Shown in pieces: positions 43,724 to 53,147 of a DNA stretch of 64,000 bases. Position 1 is the stretch's first letter. Every line of letters begins with the position of its first letter. Location: positions 1 to 64,000 of the forward strand of contig JAFGIY010000112.1 in the NCBI GenBank assembly GCA_016929335.1. Reading direction: 5' to 3'. The position numbers and the translations under genes are program-made. This DNA comes from Acidobacteriota bacterium (lineage in GTDB: Bacteria; Acidobacteriota; UBA6911). The notes under the pieces were generated by a model. That model was given only the letters and a program-made list of their open reading frames with translations. It was not told where the DNA came from and did no database searches.

Positions 43724-43950
43724 ATATCCCAGCCTGCAGTCAATAAAAAGCAAAAATTTGCGAAATAAACCCCCTGTCGGCGAAATAACAAATCCGGCGA
43801 CTATGGCAAGGTAGCTTTCCGAAGCGCCGGTTTGTGCGATGGATTTCTTCTGCCGCTGGTGAAGCCGGTATCTCAGAGGCGCCATAAATCACCAAAAGAC
43901 GCGTCGTGTTCCAGCAATCGAATTTCATCATCGGTGCGCGAAATATATAT

Positions 43951-45090
43951 ATGGATACTCCCGAGCAATCTTTGAACGAATCAATAATAAAGGATGCAAT
44001 TGAGGCAACTCTGCTTCCCGGAGTTGGGAATCTTACGCAGGACCGAATCTTCAGGACACTGCAGGATGTCTCCAGGCTGTTTTCACTGGACGATGCGGCT
44101 CTTGCGGCTCTCGGGATATCGAGCGAGGTCTCCACGCTCCTTCATTCCCGCGCGTACAGAGAAACTGCCACGGAAATTTATGACTGGGGAAAGCATGAGG
44201 GATGCCATTTTCTTATTCGAGGCCGGCCCGGATACCCTCCTCTGTTGAACGAAATATTCGATCCTCCCCTTCTCCTTTATGCGCGCGGCCGGCTGGAAGC
44301 CCTGGAAATGCCCTGTATAGCCATTGTCGGTACGAGGCGGCCTACAATTTACGGGCTTCAGATGGCGCAAGGTATTGCCCTCGATCTCGGCGGCCGCGGG
44401 ATATGCGTTGTGAGCGGTCTGGCGCGGGGAATCGATGGCGCCGCCCATAGGGGCTGCATCGAGGGCGGAGGTTTCACAATCGCGGTGCTGGGTTGTGGCA
44501 TCGATATCATATATCCGCGAGAGCATCGCCAGCTTACCAAAGGCGTGGTCGAGAAAGGTCTTATTCTTACCGAGTTCGCTCCCGGAACATCCCCCTCTCC
44601 GCAAAACTTCCCGGTCAGGAATCGCATCATCAGCGGTCTGGCGCTTGGGACAATCATTGTCGAAGCCAGCGAATACAGCGGATCCTTAATAACAGCACGA
44701 TTGGCTATGGAGCAGAACCGGGAGGTGTTCGCGCTTCCCGGAAACCTGACGTCTCCCCAGAGTTTCGGACCAAACTTTTTAATTAAGCAGGGGGCAAAGC
44801 TGATCCAGACATGGCGCGATGTAGTGGAAGAGCTTCCGCCCGAAATCCGGCAGGAAATCCTTATTAAAGAGGATTCAAAGCCAACCCGAAAGCCCGAACT
44901 TGAGCTTCTCTCCGACGAAGAAAGCCGGCTTCTGGAGTTGTTAAAAACGGATGAGGCCACACAATTTGACAAGGTTTTTGCACAAAGCGACCTGAGCATT
45001 TCCCGTGTGAGCGACTTGCTGTTGAATCTGGAAATGAGAGGACGCGTCCGTCAGTTACCCGGGAATCTCTATGTAAAAATAAGAAAATAA
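43951..45090 (+). CDS. dprA: DNA-processing protein DprA
   Basis: A 379-residue protein that loads RecA onto incoming single-stranded DNA during transformation. The Rossmann-like DprA domain shows AIVGTRRPTIYG near residue 125, SGLARGIDGAAHRGC near 155 and AVLGCGIDIIYPREH near 180, with FPVRNRIISGLA near 220. The N-terminal 70 residues carry a helix-hairpin-like segment (LLPGVGNLTQDRIF), and the last 70 are a winged-helix-like end (LLELLKTDEATQFDKVF). The ATG at 43951 is chosen over 43906. It reads into topA 83 bp downstream. No other competence gene is in the window. Confidence 0.92.
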   Translation: MDTPEQSLNESIIKDAIEATLLPGVGNLTQDRIFRTLQDVSRLFSLDDAALAALGISSEVSTLLHSRAYRETATEIYDWGKHEGCHFLIRGRPGYPPLLNEIFDPPLLLYARGRLEALEMPCIAIVGTRRPTIYGLQMAQGIALDLGGRGICVVSGLARGIDGAAHRGCIEGGGFTIAVLGCGIDIIYPREHRQLTKGVVEKGLILTEFAPGTSPSPQNFPVRNRIISGLALGTIIVEASEYSGSLITARLAMEQNREVFALPGNLTSPQSFGPNFLIKQGAKLIQTWRDVVEELPPEIRQEILIKEDSKPTRKPELELLSDEESRLLELLKTDEATQFDKVFAQSDLSISRVSDLLLNLEMRGRVRQLPGNLYVKIRK

Positions 45091-45172
45091 AGCAGATAAC
45101 ATGTCGAGCAAAAAAAATTGTATTATTTTTGCTTGGACTTTCCGTTAAGCTTGGTGTAGTTTGCGCGCTTCT

Positions 45173-47584
45173 ATGGCTAAGTCACTTGTAGTAGTAGAAT
45201 CACCTGCTAAGGCAAAAACGATCAGCAAGTACCTTGGCAAAAATTTCGTCGTTAAAGCCTCCGTCGGCCATATCAAGGATCTGCCGAAGAGTAAGCTTGG
45301 TGTGGACGTGGACGACGATTTTGCGCCTCACTATGCCATCATCCCCGCTAAAGCAAAGATAGTGAAGGAATTGAAGGCGGCGGCCAAAAACATCACAGAC
45401 ATATACCTGGCCGCGGACCCTGATCGTGAAGGAGAAGCGATTTGCCAGCATTTGTATGAAGAGCTGTCCGGCAAGTCCCGAAACATCTATCGGGTGCTTT
45501 TCCATGAGATCACAAAGCTCGCAATCCAGGAAGCATTCAAGAAACCGAGCCGAATCAACCAACACAAGGTGGATGCACAGCTCACGCGGCGCATCCTGGA
45601 CAGGCTGGTCGGATATAAGATCAGTCCGCTGCTCTGGAATAAGGTTCGGCGCGGCTTGTCGGCCGGAAGAGTCCAGACGGTGGCTCTGCGCTTGATTGTC
45701 GAGAGAGAACGCGAAATACGCGGCTTTAAGTCGGAAGAATATTGGACTCTCGACGCGCGATTGGCCGGAGAGAATCCGCCGGAGTTCACAGCAAAAGCCC
45801 GGACGCTCGACGGCAAAAAATGGAATATAGCCGATGGAGAAACTGTCGGAGGCATTGTTGAGGAGCTGAAGCAGACGAGCTTTATAGTTCGGGGGATTCG
45901 TCGCAGAGAAAAGAAGAAATATCCTGTTCCTCCTTTTATCACCAGCAAGCTGCAACAGGAAGCCGCCCGCAAGCTGAATTTTTCGGTAAAACGCACGATG
46001 ATCCTGGCGCAGAAGCTCTATGAAGGCATCGAGGTTGGACAGGAAGGATCCGTCGGATTAATCACTTATATGCGAACCGACTCCAGCCGGGTGGCGGAAA
46101 GCGCGCTTCATGAAGTCCGCACCTTAATCCGGCGCGATTATGGTGAAGCCTATCTCCCTCATCATCCGATCTATTACAAGTCGAAGAAGACCGCGCAGGG
46201 CGCACATGAAGCGATCCGGCCCACATCTGTGGAAAGAACTCCCGAAAGTCTCAAGAATGATCTGGAACCGGATCTCTGGAGACTATATTCGCTGATCTGG
46301 AACAGGTTCGTCGCATCGCAGATGAATCCTGCGGTTTTCGACCAGACGGATGTGGAAATAGCGGCAGGGAGAGTCGAATTCAAAGCGACCGGTTCCATCC
46401 CGAAATTCAAGGGATTTCTTGCACTCTACCAGGAATCCAAAGCTGAGGATAAAGCGGACCCCGGCCAGGGAGAGGAAGAATCCGTTCTGCCTTCGCTTCG
46501 TGAGGGAGAGGCATTGGCTCTCAAAGAGCTGCTTCCCGCCCAGCATTTTACACAACCTCCGCCGCGCTTCAACGAGGCCAGCCTGGTCAAGGAACTGGAA
46601 TCCAGAGGAATAGGGAGGCCCAGCACTTACGCATCCATTCTGAGCACCATCCAGGACCGCGAATACGTCGACAAACACGATGGAAAATTCTACCCGACCG
46701 AGACCGGCGAAATTGTGCTGGAACTGCTGGTGGGAAGCTTCCAGGAATTGTTCGACTACGAATATACCGCCCGGATGGAAGATCACCTCGATCGAATCGA
46801 ATCAGGGCGAGAGCAGTGGAAGCATACCATGCGGGATTTCTATGGCCGTTTCGCGGAAAGACTTGAAACAGCGGAAAAAGAAATGCCGGACCTCAAGTCT
46901 GAAACCATCGAAACGGATGAGGTCTGCGAAAAGTGCGGCAATAAAATGGTAATCAAGTGGGGTAAATTCGGCCGCTTCATGGCATGCTCGGGGTATCCGG
47001 ATTGCCGCAATACGAGAGAAATCAACAAGGCAGGCGGCGCGATAGAGCAGGAAAAGCGGCAGGAAGAGGAAATCCAGTGTGAGAAATGCGGCCAGCCGAT
47101 GGTTCTTAAGCGAGGCCGGTTTGGCGAGTTTATGGCGTGTTCCGGATACCCGGAATGCCGTAATACCAAGAAAATTGTCAGGACCGCCAAGGAATCAACG
47201 GTCAAACATGATATCCCGCTGGAAGAAATATGCCCCCTGTGCGGCAAGCATCTTGCTGTCAAACACGGGCGCTACGGAGAATTTACCGCCTGCAGCGATT
47301 ATCCGTCCTGCAAATATATCAAGCTCAAATCCACAGGCGTCGGATGCGGTAAGAAAGGCTGTTCGGGCGAAATCGTCGAAAGAAAATCACGCAGGGGCAA
47401 GGTGTTTTACGGCTGCTCCAATTATCCTGATTGTGATTTTGTCCTCTGGAATAAACCGGTACCGGATCCGTGCCCGATGTGCAATGCCCCCTTTACAGTT
47501 GTGAAAACAACCAAGCGTTCCGGTACGGTACGTTTCTGCATCAATGAAGACTGCAAATTCAAGGAATCAGTAGAAACCGAGTAA
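45173..47584 (+). CDS. topA: DNA topoisomerase I
   Basis: Relaxes negative supercoils by transient single-strand cleavage. The 803-residue type IA enzyme has an N-terminal Toprim domain (VVESPAKAKTISKYLG; DPDREGEAI), the active-site tyrosine in GLITYMRTDS near residue 298, and the arch segment RRGLSAGRVQTVALRL. The C-terminus carries four to five zinc ribbons (CEKCGNKMVIKWGKFGRFMAC, cut here; CEKCGQPM; CPLCGKHL; CGKKGCSG; CPMCNAP). The order dprA-topA is common in bacteria. The ATG at 45173 is used rather than a TTG at 45161. No ribosome site is visible; a TTGGAC box at 45133-45138 hints at a promoter just upstream of the gene. Confidence 0.95.
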   Translation: MAKSLVVVESPAKAKTISKYLGKNFVVKASVGHIKDLPKSKLGVDVDDDFAPHYAIIPAKAKIVKELKAAAKNITDIYLAADPDREGEAICQHLYEELSGKSRNIYRVLFHEITKLAIQEAFKKPSRINQHKVDAQLTRRILDRLVGYKISPLLWNKVRRGLSAGRVQTVALRLIVEREREIRGFKSEEYWTLDARLAGENPPEFTAKARTLDGKKWNIADGETVGGIVEELKQTSFIVRGIRRREKKKYPVPPFITSKLQQEAARKLNFSVKRTMILAQKLYEGIEVGQEGSVGLITYMRTDSSRVAESALHEVRTLIRRDYGEAYLPHHPIYYKSKKTAQGAHEAIRPTSVERTPESLKNDLEPDLWRLYSLIWNRFVASQMNPAVFDQTDVEIAAGRVEFKATGSIPKFKGFLALYQESKAEDKADPGQGEEESVLPSLREGEALALKELLPAQHFTQPPPRFNEASLVKELESRGIGRPSTYASILSTIQDREYVDKHDGKFYPTETGEIVLELLVGSFQELFDYEYTARMEDHLDRIESGREQWKHTMRDFYGRFAERLETAEKEMPDLKSETIETDEVCEKCGNKMVIKWGKFGRFMACSGYPDCRNTREINKAGGAIEQEKRQEEEIQCEKCGQPMVLKRGRFGEFMACSGYPECRNTKKIVRTAKESTVKHDIPLEEICPLCGKHLAVKHGRYGEFTACSDYPSCKYIKLKSTGVGCGKKGCSGEIVERKSRRGKVFYGCSNYPDCDFVLWNKPVPDPCPMCNAPFTVVKTTKRSGTVRFCINEDCKFKESVETE

Positions 47585-47678
47585 GGGCTGCAAGCCCAAT
47601 AGCATAATAAGCCAGCCACAAATCAGCAAAAATCCGGCGAAATGTTCATGACGATGGTCTGCGGCCGTTAACTCGGAA

Positions 47679-47707
47679 TTGCGACAGCAACGACGCTATG
47701 ATAGTAT
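47679..47707 (+). promoter_or_regulatory. Candidate sigma-70 promoter for the EF-G-like gene
   Basis: TTGCGA (47679-47684), 17 bp, then TAGTAT (47702-47707), 51 bp before the ATG at 47759. Each hexamer keeps four of six consensus bases. Confidence 0.4.
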
Positions 47708-47758
47708 CTTTTTCTTTTTGACCCGTACCCGCTTATTCCTCCTGAAAGGAGTGCCTTT

Positions 47759-49852
47759 ATGAGGGTTTTTGAAAGTGATGCCATCCGGAATATCTGTATT
47801 GTTGGCCATGGAGCAGCAGGCAAGACTTCCCTAACATCCGCGATGCTTTTTGACTCCGGCGCCATTAACCGCCTGGCCAGGGTTGAAGACGGTAATACGA
47901 TAACCGATTGGGAAGACGAAGAGATCGAGCGAAAAGTCAGCATCAGCTGTTCTCTTGCGCACTGCGAATGGAATAAGCGGAAAATCAACATACTGGATAC
48001 TCCCGGATACAGGCCGTTCCTGGCGGAGACGCAGCTTGCCGTGCGTGCTGCGGATGCAGCTGTCGTCGTTGTGGATGCGGTTGCGGGAGTCGAGGTGCAG
48101 ACGGAAAAAGTCTGGGAATTCTGCAATGAATATTCTCTTCCCCGCCTGATCGTGATCAACAAGCTGGACCGCGATAATGCCAGCAGCGAGCGGAGTCTGG
48201 TATCCCTTGAAGAATCGTTTGGCAGAGGCGCAGTGCCTCTGCAAATACCGCTCGGGATCGAAAAGGATTTCACCGGCGTCATTAACATCATCAATAGCAG
48301 AGCCTACAGGTATGCGCGCGACGGTTCGGGAAGGTTCCAGGAAGAGGAAGTCCCTGCCGAATATCAAGACGAATTAGCGAAAATACGCGAAAAGCTGATT
48401 GAGATGGTTGCCGAAAGCAACGATGCTCTTATGGAAAAGTTTTTTGCGGAAGGTACTCTGGAACAGAATGATCTTATCGAAGGCCTGAAAGCCGGCGTCC
48501 TTCAACACAATATATTCCCCGTTTTCTATTCCAGCTCGATGTTCAATATCGGCATTGCACAGGTCCTGGACGGCGTGACGGATTTGTTCCCTTCACCGGC
48601 AACAGTAGGAAAGGTCACGGGAACAGATCCCAAAACCAATCAGCCGGTCGAACGCGCGATTTCGAGCAAGGAGCCGTATGCGGCTTATGTGTTTAAAACC
48701 ATCGCGGATCCTTTTGCGGGACGGATCAGCCTTATCAAGTTGTATTCAGGGACGATGCGTTCAGACAGTGCGTACAATAACCAGACGAAGGGGAAAAGCG
48801 AGAAATTCGGACCGCTTCAGATTCCGCAGGGCAAGACCATGATCCCTATCGGGGAAGCTCATGCGGGAGATTTCTTTGCCGTCACGAAATTAAAGGAAAC
48901 CACAACGGGAGACACCCTTTGCGATCCGGCTCATCCGATTGTGTTCTCCAGTGTAACGATACCCGAACCCTCCATTACTTTTGCAATCGAGCCTAAAAGC
49001 CGCGGAGACGAGGATAAGATTAGCAATGCACTTGCACGCATTCTGGAAGAGGATGCGGCAATCAAATACACACGAGACCCCCAGACCAAGCAGCTTCTTC
49101 TCTCCGGTTCTGATCAGCTTCACGTTGAGGTAACTGTATCCAAGCTGAGGAAGCGGTATGGAGTCGAGGTGGTCCTTAAAACACCCAAGATCCCCTATCG
49201 TGAAACGATCCGGGGGAAAGCGGACGTTCAGGGTCGGCATAAAAAACAGACGGGCGGCCACGGCCAGTTCGGAGACTGCTGGATTAAAATGGAACCCCTT
49301 CCGCGCGGCGGCCGTTTTGAGTTTGTCGATGAGATTTTCGGCGGCTCCATTCCCCGCAATTTCGTGCCTGCAGTTGAAAAAGGCATCGTGGAGTCTGCAG
49401 CCAGGGGATATCTCGCAGGCTATCCGGTTGTTGATTTCAGAGTTACAGTTTATGACGGCAGCTATCACCCGGTAGATTCCTCGGAAATGGCCTTTAAAAT
49501 AGCAGGCAGCCTGGCTTTCAAGAAGGCAATGGAAGAGGCCAATCCGGTACTTCTGGAACCGATCATGAATGTAGAAATATATGCTCCTCAGGAATACGCT
49601 GGGGCGCTGACCGGAGACCTCACAAGCCGGCGAGGAAGACTCCAGGGAATGGATGTAAAAAGGGACATTCAGATTATCAAAGCACAGGTCCCCATGGCGG
49701 AAATGGTTACCTATTCTCCCGTCCTCACTTCGGTAACAGGAGGAAGAGGCAGCTATCATATGGAGTTCTCGCATTACGATGAAGTGCCTGCGCATATTTC
49801 TCAGAAAATTATCGATGAAGCCAATAAGGAGAAGAAACAGGAGGAAGAATAG
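47759..49852 (+). CDS. Elongation factor G-like GTPase (EF-G2 type)
   Basis: A 697-residue translational GTPase with G1 GHGAAGKTS near residue 17, G3 DTPGY near 81, G4 NKLD near 135, and the EF-G domains II-V. G3 carries tyrosine where canonical EF-G has histidine (DTPGH), and switch I is short; both are features of the EF-G-like second subfamily, which does not serve as the main translocase in the species studied. A separate canonical fusA is therefore expected elsewhere. Role unknown: perhaps ribosome recycling, stress or a special class of translation. AAAGGAG lies 9 bases before the ATG. lgt starts 6 bp after its stop, so the two are cotranscribed. Confidence 0.9.
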   Translation: MRVFESDAIRNICIVGHGAAGKTSLTSAMLFDSGAINRLARVEDGNTITDWEDEEIERKVSISCSLAHCEWNKRKINILDTPGYRPFLAETQLAVRAADAAVVVVDAVAGVEVQTEKVWEFCNEYSLPRLIVINKLDRDNASSERSLVSLEESFGRGAVPLQIPLGIEKDFTGVINIINSRAYRYARDGSGRFQEEEVPAEYQDELAKIREKLIEMVAESNDALMEKFFAEGTLEQNDLIEGLKAGVLQHNIFPVFYSSSMFNIGIAQVLDGVTDLFPSPATVGKVTGTDPKTNQPVERAISSKEPYAAYVFKTIADPFAGRISLIKLYSGTMRSDSAYNNQTKGKSEKFGPLQIPQGKTMIPIGEAHAGDFFAVTKLKETTTGDTLCDPAHPIVFSSVTIPEPSITFAIEPKSRGDEDKISNALARILEEDAAIKYTRDPQTKQLLLSGSDQLHVEVTVSKLRKRYGVEVVLKTPKIPYRETIRGKADVQGRHKKQTGGHGQFGDCWIKMEPLPRGGRFEFVDEIFGGSIPRNFVPAVEKGIVESAARGYLAGYPVVDFRVTVYDGSYHPVDSSEMAFKIAGSLAFKKAMEEANPVLLEPIMNVEIYAPQEYAGALTGDLTSRRGRLQGMDVKRDIQIIKAQVPMAEMVTYSPVLTSVTGGRGSYHMEFSHYDEVPAHISQKIIDEANKEKKQEEE

Positions 49853-49858
49853 TCATCC

Positions 49859-50653
49859 ATGCATCCAAAAATCCTGGATCTGGGGCCCCTGACAATTCAC
49901 ACATACGGATTAATGCTGGCGGCAGCTTTCATTGCCGGCATCTGGATTACCAGCCGGAATGCAAGGAAAGCAGGGATCAGCCCGGACCTGATCTGGAATA
50001 TGGGGCTGATTGTGATTTTTGCGGCCCTTGTGGGCGCGAAAATTCTTCTGCTCTTCTCTGACTTCCAATATTACTCCGAGAATTTCCGGGAGATCTTTTC
50101 TCTTTCTACTCTCCGTTCCGCAGGAGTGTATTACGGGGGATTGCTTTTTGCCATGGCAGCGGCGGCGTGGTTTCTTGCCAAGAAACGTCTGCGCTTCTGG
50201 AATATCGCGGATCTTGCGGCTCCGGGGATTGCTCTCGGACAAGCCATCGGCCGGTTGGGATGTCTGTCTGCAGGCTGCTGTTACGGAAAGCCGACACAGA
50301 TGCCGTGGGGAATCACTTTCACCGACCTCTATGCCTATGATAACGTAGGCGTAACACTGAACACGCCGCTCCATCCCACGCAGATTTATGAATCAACGGG
50401 AACGTTTGTGCTCTTTCTGTTCCTGATGTGGCGCCTTTCGAAGAAGCATGCCGCAGGGCAGATCATCCTGGAATACCTTACTCTGTATGCGATTCTGAGA
50501 TTTATTATCGAATTCTTCAGGGGTGACGAGCGTGGTTTTGTGCTTCACGGGCTTCTTTCAACATCGCAACTGATAGCAATTCTGACGATACTTGGATCGG
50601 CTGTCGCCTATTATTTCCTGACTCGCCGCCCAAGGGAAGTCCAGCAAAATTGA
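49859..50653 (+). CDS. lgt: Prolipoprotein diacylglyceryl transferase
   Basis: Moves a diacylglyceryl group from phosphatidylglycerol to the cysteine of prolipoproteins in the inner membrane, the first step of lipoprotein maturation. The 264-residue protein has seven predicted transmembrane helices. The motif YYGGLLFAM near residue 96 corresponds to the family H-G-G-L region, and GQAIGRLGCLSAGCCYG near 128-144 to the signature G-R-x-G-N-F region in the variant seen in deep-branching groups. HPTQIYES near 177 and FRGDERG near 222 are conserved. It is 6 bp after the EF-G-like gene and overlaps the pseudouridine synthase start by 4 bp. Confidence 0.93.
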   Translation: MHPKILDLGPLTIHTYGLMLAAAFIAGIWITSRNARKAGISPDLIWNMGLIVIFAALVGAKILLLFSDFQYYSENFREIFSLSTLRSAGVYYGGLLFAMAAAAWFLAKKRLRFWNIADLAAPGIALGQAIGRLGCLSAGCCYGKPTQMPWGITFTDLYAYDNVGVTLNTPLHPTQIYESTGTFVLFLFLMWRLSKKHAAGQIILEYLTLYAILRFIIEFFRGDERGFVLHGLLSTSQLIAILTILGSAVAYYFLTRRPREVQQN

Positions 50654-51600
50654 GCAATAGAACTGACTCCTGGATTGTTACGCCGGATGCGGTCCGGATC
50701 CGTCTGGATCAGTTTCTGATCAGCCGGATTCCCGGAGAGAGCCGGTCCCAAATTCAGAATTGGATCCGAAAAGGCCATCTTATTGTAAACGGCACTAAGG
50801 TCAAAACCGGGTATCGGACCCATCTCAAAGATCGAATCGAACTCAATATCCCGGAATTCTTGCCGGATCAACCTGTCCCTGAAGAAATCCCTCTGAATAT
50901 ATTGTATGAAGATTCGGATCTGGCAGTGATCAACAAGCCCGCCGGACTGGTATGCCACGCCGGTGCCGGTGTCCGGTCGGGTACGCTCGTTAATGCCCTG
51001 CTTCATCATATGGGTCCCTTGGAAACCGGCGATCCCCAGCGACCCGGCATAGTGCATCGTCTCGATAAACTGACAAGCGGCGTCATGCTGGTCGCCAGGA
51101 ACAGGCCGGCTCACCGCCTCCTTTCTCAGCAGTTCAAAAGCAGAGAAGTCAAAAAGGAATATGTCGCGCTGGTTCACGGGAAACCGGTTCCGGCTTCGGG
51201 AACAATCGACATGCCGCTGGGCAGAGATCCAAAGGATAGAAAAAGGATTTCGGTGCGCGCGAGGAAGGCCCGGTCAGCCATCACACATTACTCTCTCATG
51301 GAAGATCTGGGGCCGGTCTCTCTTCTAAGCGTCCGGATCGAGACGGGCAGGACTCATCAGATACGCGTTCATCTGGCACAAAAGGGGCACCCTGTTGTCG
51401 GGGATTCGGTTTATGGTGCGGGGAAGATTCGAGGCTTGCCGCCAAAAATCCTTGCTGCAGCAAAAGACCTGCAGAGGCCTTTCCTGCATTCGCAACGGAT
51501 ACAGTTTCAACACCCCGGATCCGGCAAAATAATGGAGTTCAGCGCTCCTCTTCCTATCGAACTGGTCCGATTTTTATCCGTTGTCCGGCAACAGAGCTGA
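50650..51600 (+). CDS. RluD-family rRNA pseudouridine synthase
   Basis: A 316-residue enzyme predicted to isomerise uridines in 23S rRNA. An S4 RNA-binding domain occupies about 15-75 (RLDQFLISRIPGESRSQIQNW and on). The catalytic domain contains the motif HRLDKLTSGVMLVAR near 137-151 (active-site aspartate), followed by RTHQIRVHLAQKGHPVVGD near 235. TTG at 50650 is the start: it overlaps the TGA of lgt (TTGA) and puts the S4 domain at its normal position. The overlap implies coupling with lgt. The exact target uridines cannot be read. Confidence 0.9.
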   Translation: MSNRTDSWIVTPDAVRIRLDQFLISRIPGESRSQIQNWIRKGHLIVNGTKVKTGYRTHLKDRIELNIPEFLPDQPVPEEIPLNILYEDSDLAVINKPAGLVCHAGAGVRSGTLVNALLHHMGPLETGDPQRPGIVHRLDKLTSGVMLVARNRPAHRLLSQQFKSREVKKEYVALVHGKPVPASGTIDMPLGRDPKDRKRISVRARKARSAITHYSLMEDLGPVSLLSVRIETGRTHQIRVHLAQKGHPVVGDSVYGAGKIRGLPPKILAAAKDLQRPFLHSQRIQFQHPGSGKIMEFSAPLPIELVRFLSVVRQQS

Positions 51601-51668
51601 GTTTCGTACCAAATCCTGTAGGGAAATGCGCCGCGGTCTGTCGCAGGTTCCGCAGTTTCCGGGTCAGC

Positions 51669-51697
51669 TTGACTCACCGGCGGGCCAAATCTATAAT
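51669..51697 (+). promoter_or_regulatory. Strong candidate sigma-70 promoter for the VWFA gene
   Basis: TTGACT (51669-51674), exactly 17 bp, then a perfect TATAAT (51692-51697), 44 bp before the ATG at 51742. This is the best consensus promoter I saw in the window. Confidence 0.7.
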
Positions 51698-51741
51698 CGT
51701 TGAGTATTGTGTTGTATTCGCCATAAACCAAGGAAAAATCA

Positions 51742-52722
51742 ATGCTCTGTCGATTTCTTCGCATTTATCTGCCCTTGCTGATCGGGTGTATTTTGTTCAC
51801 GGTGATTGCGCATGATGGCCTCTCCAACCAGGCTGCTTCACAAAAACCGGCCGCTTCGCTGCCGCAACTCCCGCCAAGGATTTCAGACCAGACTTATCGC
51901 GTGAGCGTTGATCTGGTGAATGTCCTTTGTTCGGCGTTTGACCGAAACACCAATTCTTTTGTAACCAATCTGACCCGCGACGACTTCATCATTTATGAGG
52001 ACGGCCAAAAGCAGGAAATCAAGAATTTCGCCCGCGAAACCAACCTCCCCCTCACACTTGCCATGCTGATCGACACCAGCGATAGCGTGGCCCCGAAGCT
52101 GAGATTTGAACAGGAAGCCGCAATCAGCTTTTTTCAAAGCATTCTTCGTGAAAAGGATCGCGCCATGCTGGTGGAATTTGATTCCGGCGTCACGCTCCTG
52201 CAGGATTTTACGGGAGATCCCAATAAGCTGGCCAGGGAGATCCGAAAGCTGAAAGCCGCAGGCGGCACGGCACTTTATGATGCTATTTATATAACATGTG
52301 ATGAAAAGCTGATTCGGGAAACCGGGCGAAAGGCCATAGTCATTCTTTCAGATGGAGATGATGAGTCCAGCGACACAACCTATGAAGAGGCCCTGGAAAT
52401 GGCATTGCGGGCAGAGTCGACCGTATTCGCCATCAGCATCAGCAAAGGCGGATTTTTCGGAGTTGAAGGATCAAAGGAAGGCGATACGGTCCTGAAAGAT
52501 ATGGCAAGGGAGACCGGTGGGAAGGTCTTTTTCCCATTCAAACTCGATGAGCTTGACGACAATTTCCGCCAGATCAATCAGGAATTGAGAAGCCAGTACA
52601 GCCTCGGGTATTACTCGACCAATACCGTCAGAGACGGAAGCTATCGGAAGCTGGAAATAAAGGCATCAGAAAAAAGCTTGAAGCTGAACCATCGAAAAGG
52701 TTACTACGCACCCGTCAATTGA
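51742..52722 (+). CDS. Secreted VWFA-related protein of the Acidobacteria type
   Basis: A 326-residue exported protein. The N-terminal 25 residues include a hydrophobic segment (IYLPLLIGCILFTVIAH). The region YRVSVDLVNVLCSAFDRN...DDFIIYEDGQKQEIKNF is the conserved preface of the acidobacterial VWFA-related family, and the von Willebrand A domain follows with a MIDAS-like LAMLIDTSDSVA (D-x-S-x-S) near residue 109 and GGTALYDAIY near 175. The C-terminus (LRSQYSLGYYSTN...RKLEIKA) matches the family. Such proteins occur in many copies in Acidobacteriota and probably bind metal-dependent protein partners; none has a clear function. AAGGAAAAATC precedes the ATG. It faces the BlaI-like gene. Confidence 0.88.
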   Translation: MLCRFLRIYLPLLIGCILFTVIAHDGLSNQAASQKPAASLPQLPPRISDQTYRVSVDLVNVLCSAFDRNTNSFVTNLTRDDFIIYEDGQKQEIKNFARETNLPLTLAMLIDTSDSVAPKLRFEQEAAISFFQSILREKDRAMLVEFDSGVTLLQDFTGDPNKLAREIRKLKAAGGTALYDAIYITCDEKLIRETGRKAIVILSDGDDESSDTTYEEALEMALRAESTVFAISISKGGFFGVEGSKEGDTVLKDMARETGGKVFFPFKLDELDDNFRQINQELRSQYSLGYYSTNTVRDGSYRKLEIKASEKSLKLNHRKGYYAPVN

Positions 52723-52751
52723 ACACTGTGCTGCAATAGCACAGTGAGTTT

Positions 52752-53147
52752 TCAAGCCACAAGATTCTCTTGCCTTGATTCTACAAGACTCCTGAGAACT
52801 TCAAGCCGATCCGGCGAAATCGTTTCATGCTCCAGAACATCTTCAACCAGCCTCTCAGGCATATTATCGAAAAGGCGGACAATAACATCGCGGATTTGGT
52901 TCCGGGTTGCTTGCTGGCGGGACAGGAGAGGACTGTATACAAATGCACGGCCGGATCTTGTATGGATCAAAGCGCCTTTTTCCTCGAGGATTCCCATCAA
53001 AGTTAAAATCGTCGTATATGCAACCGGCTTTGTTTGGGACATCGTGTCACACACCTCTTTCACGGTTGCATTATTAAGCTCCCAAACCACTTTCATGATT
53101 TGAAGCTCCTGTCGCGTGAGAATAATGGAATCCAGGTCTTTTTTCAT
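52752..53147 (-). CDS. BlaI/MecI/CopY-family transcriptional repressor
   Basis: A 131-residue winged-helix repressor. The DNA-binding half (about 5-75) reads LTRQELQIMKVVWELNNATVKEV, then YTTILTLMGILEEKGAL and RSGRAFVYSPL; the rest is a dimerisation tail. In this family the repressor is usually paired with a BlaR/MecR-type metalloprotease sensor, but none is adjacent here: the upstream 460 bp contain no gene. It may act alone or on a distant target, or on itself. The start at 53147 follows GGAGGGAG. It runs tail to tail with the VWFA gene. Confidence 0.9.
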   Translation of the reverse strand: MKKDLDSIILTRQELQIMKVVWELNNATVKEVCDTMSQTKPVAYTTILTLMGILEEKGALIHTRSGRAFVYSPLLSRQQATRNQIRDVIVRLFDNMPERLVEDVLEHETISPDRLEVLRSLVESRQENLVA

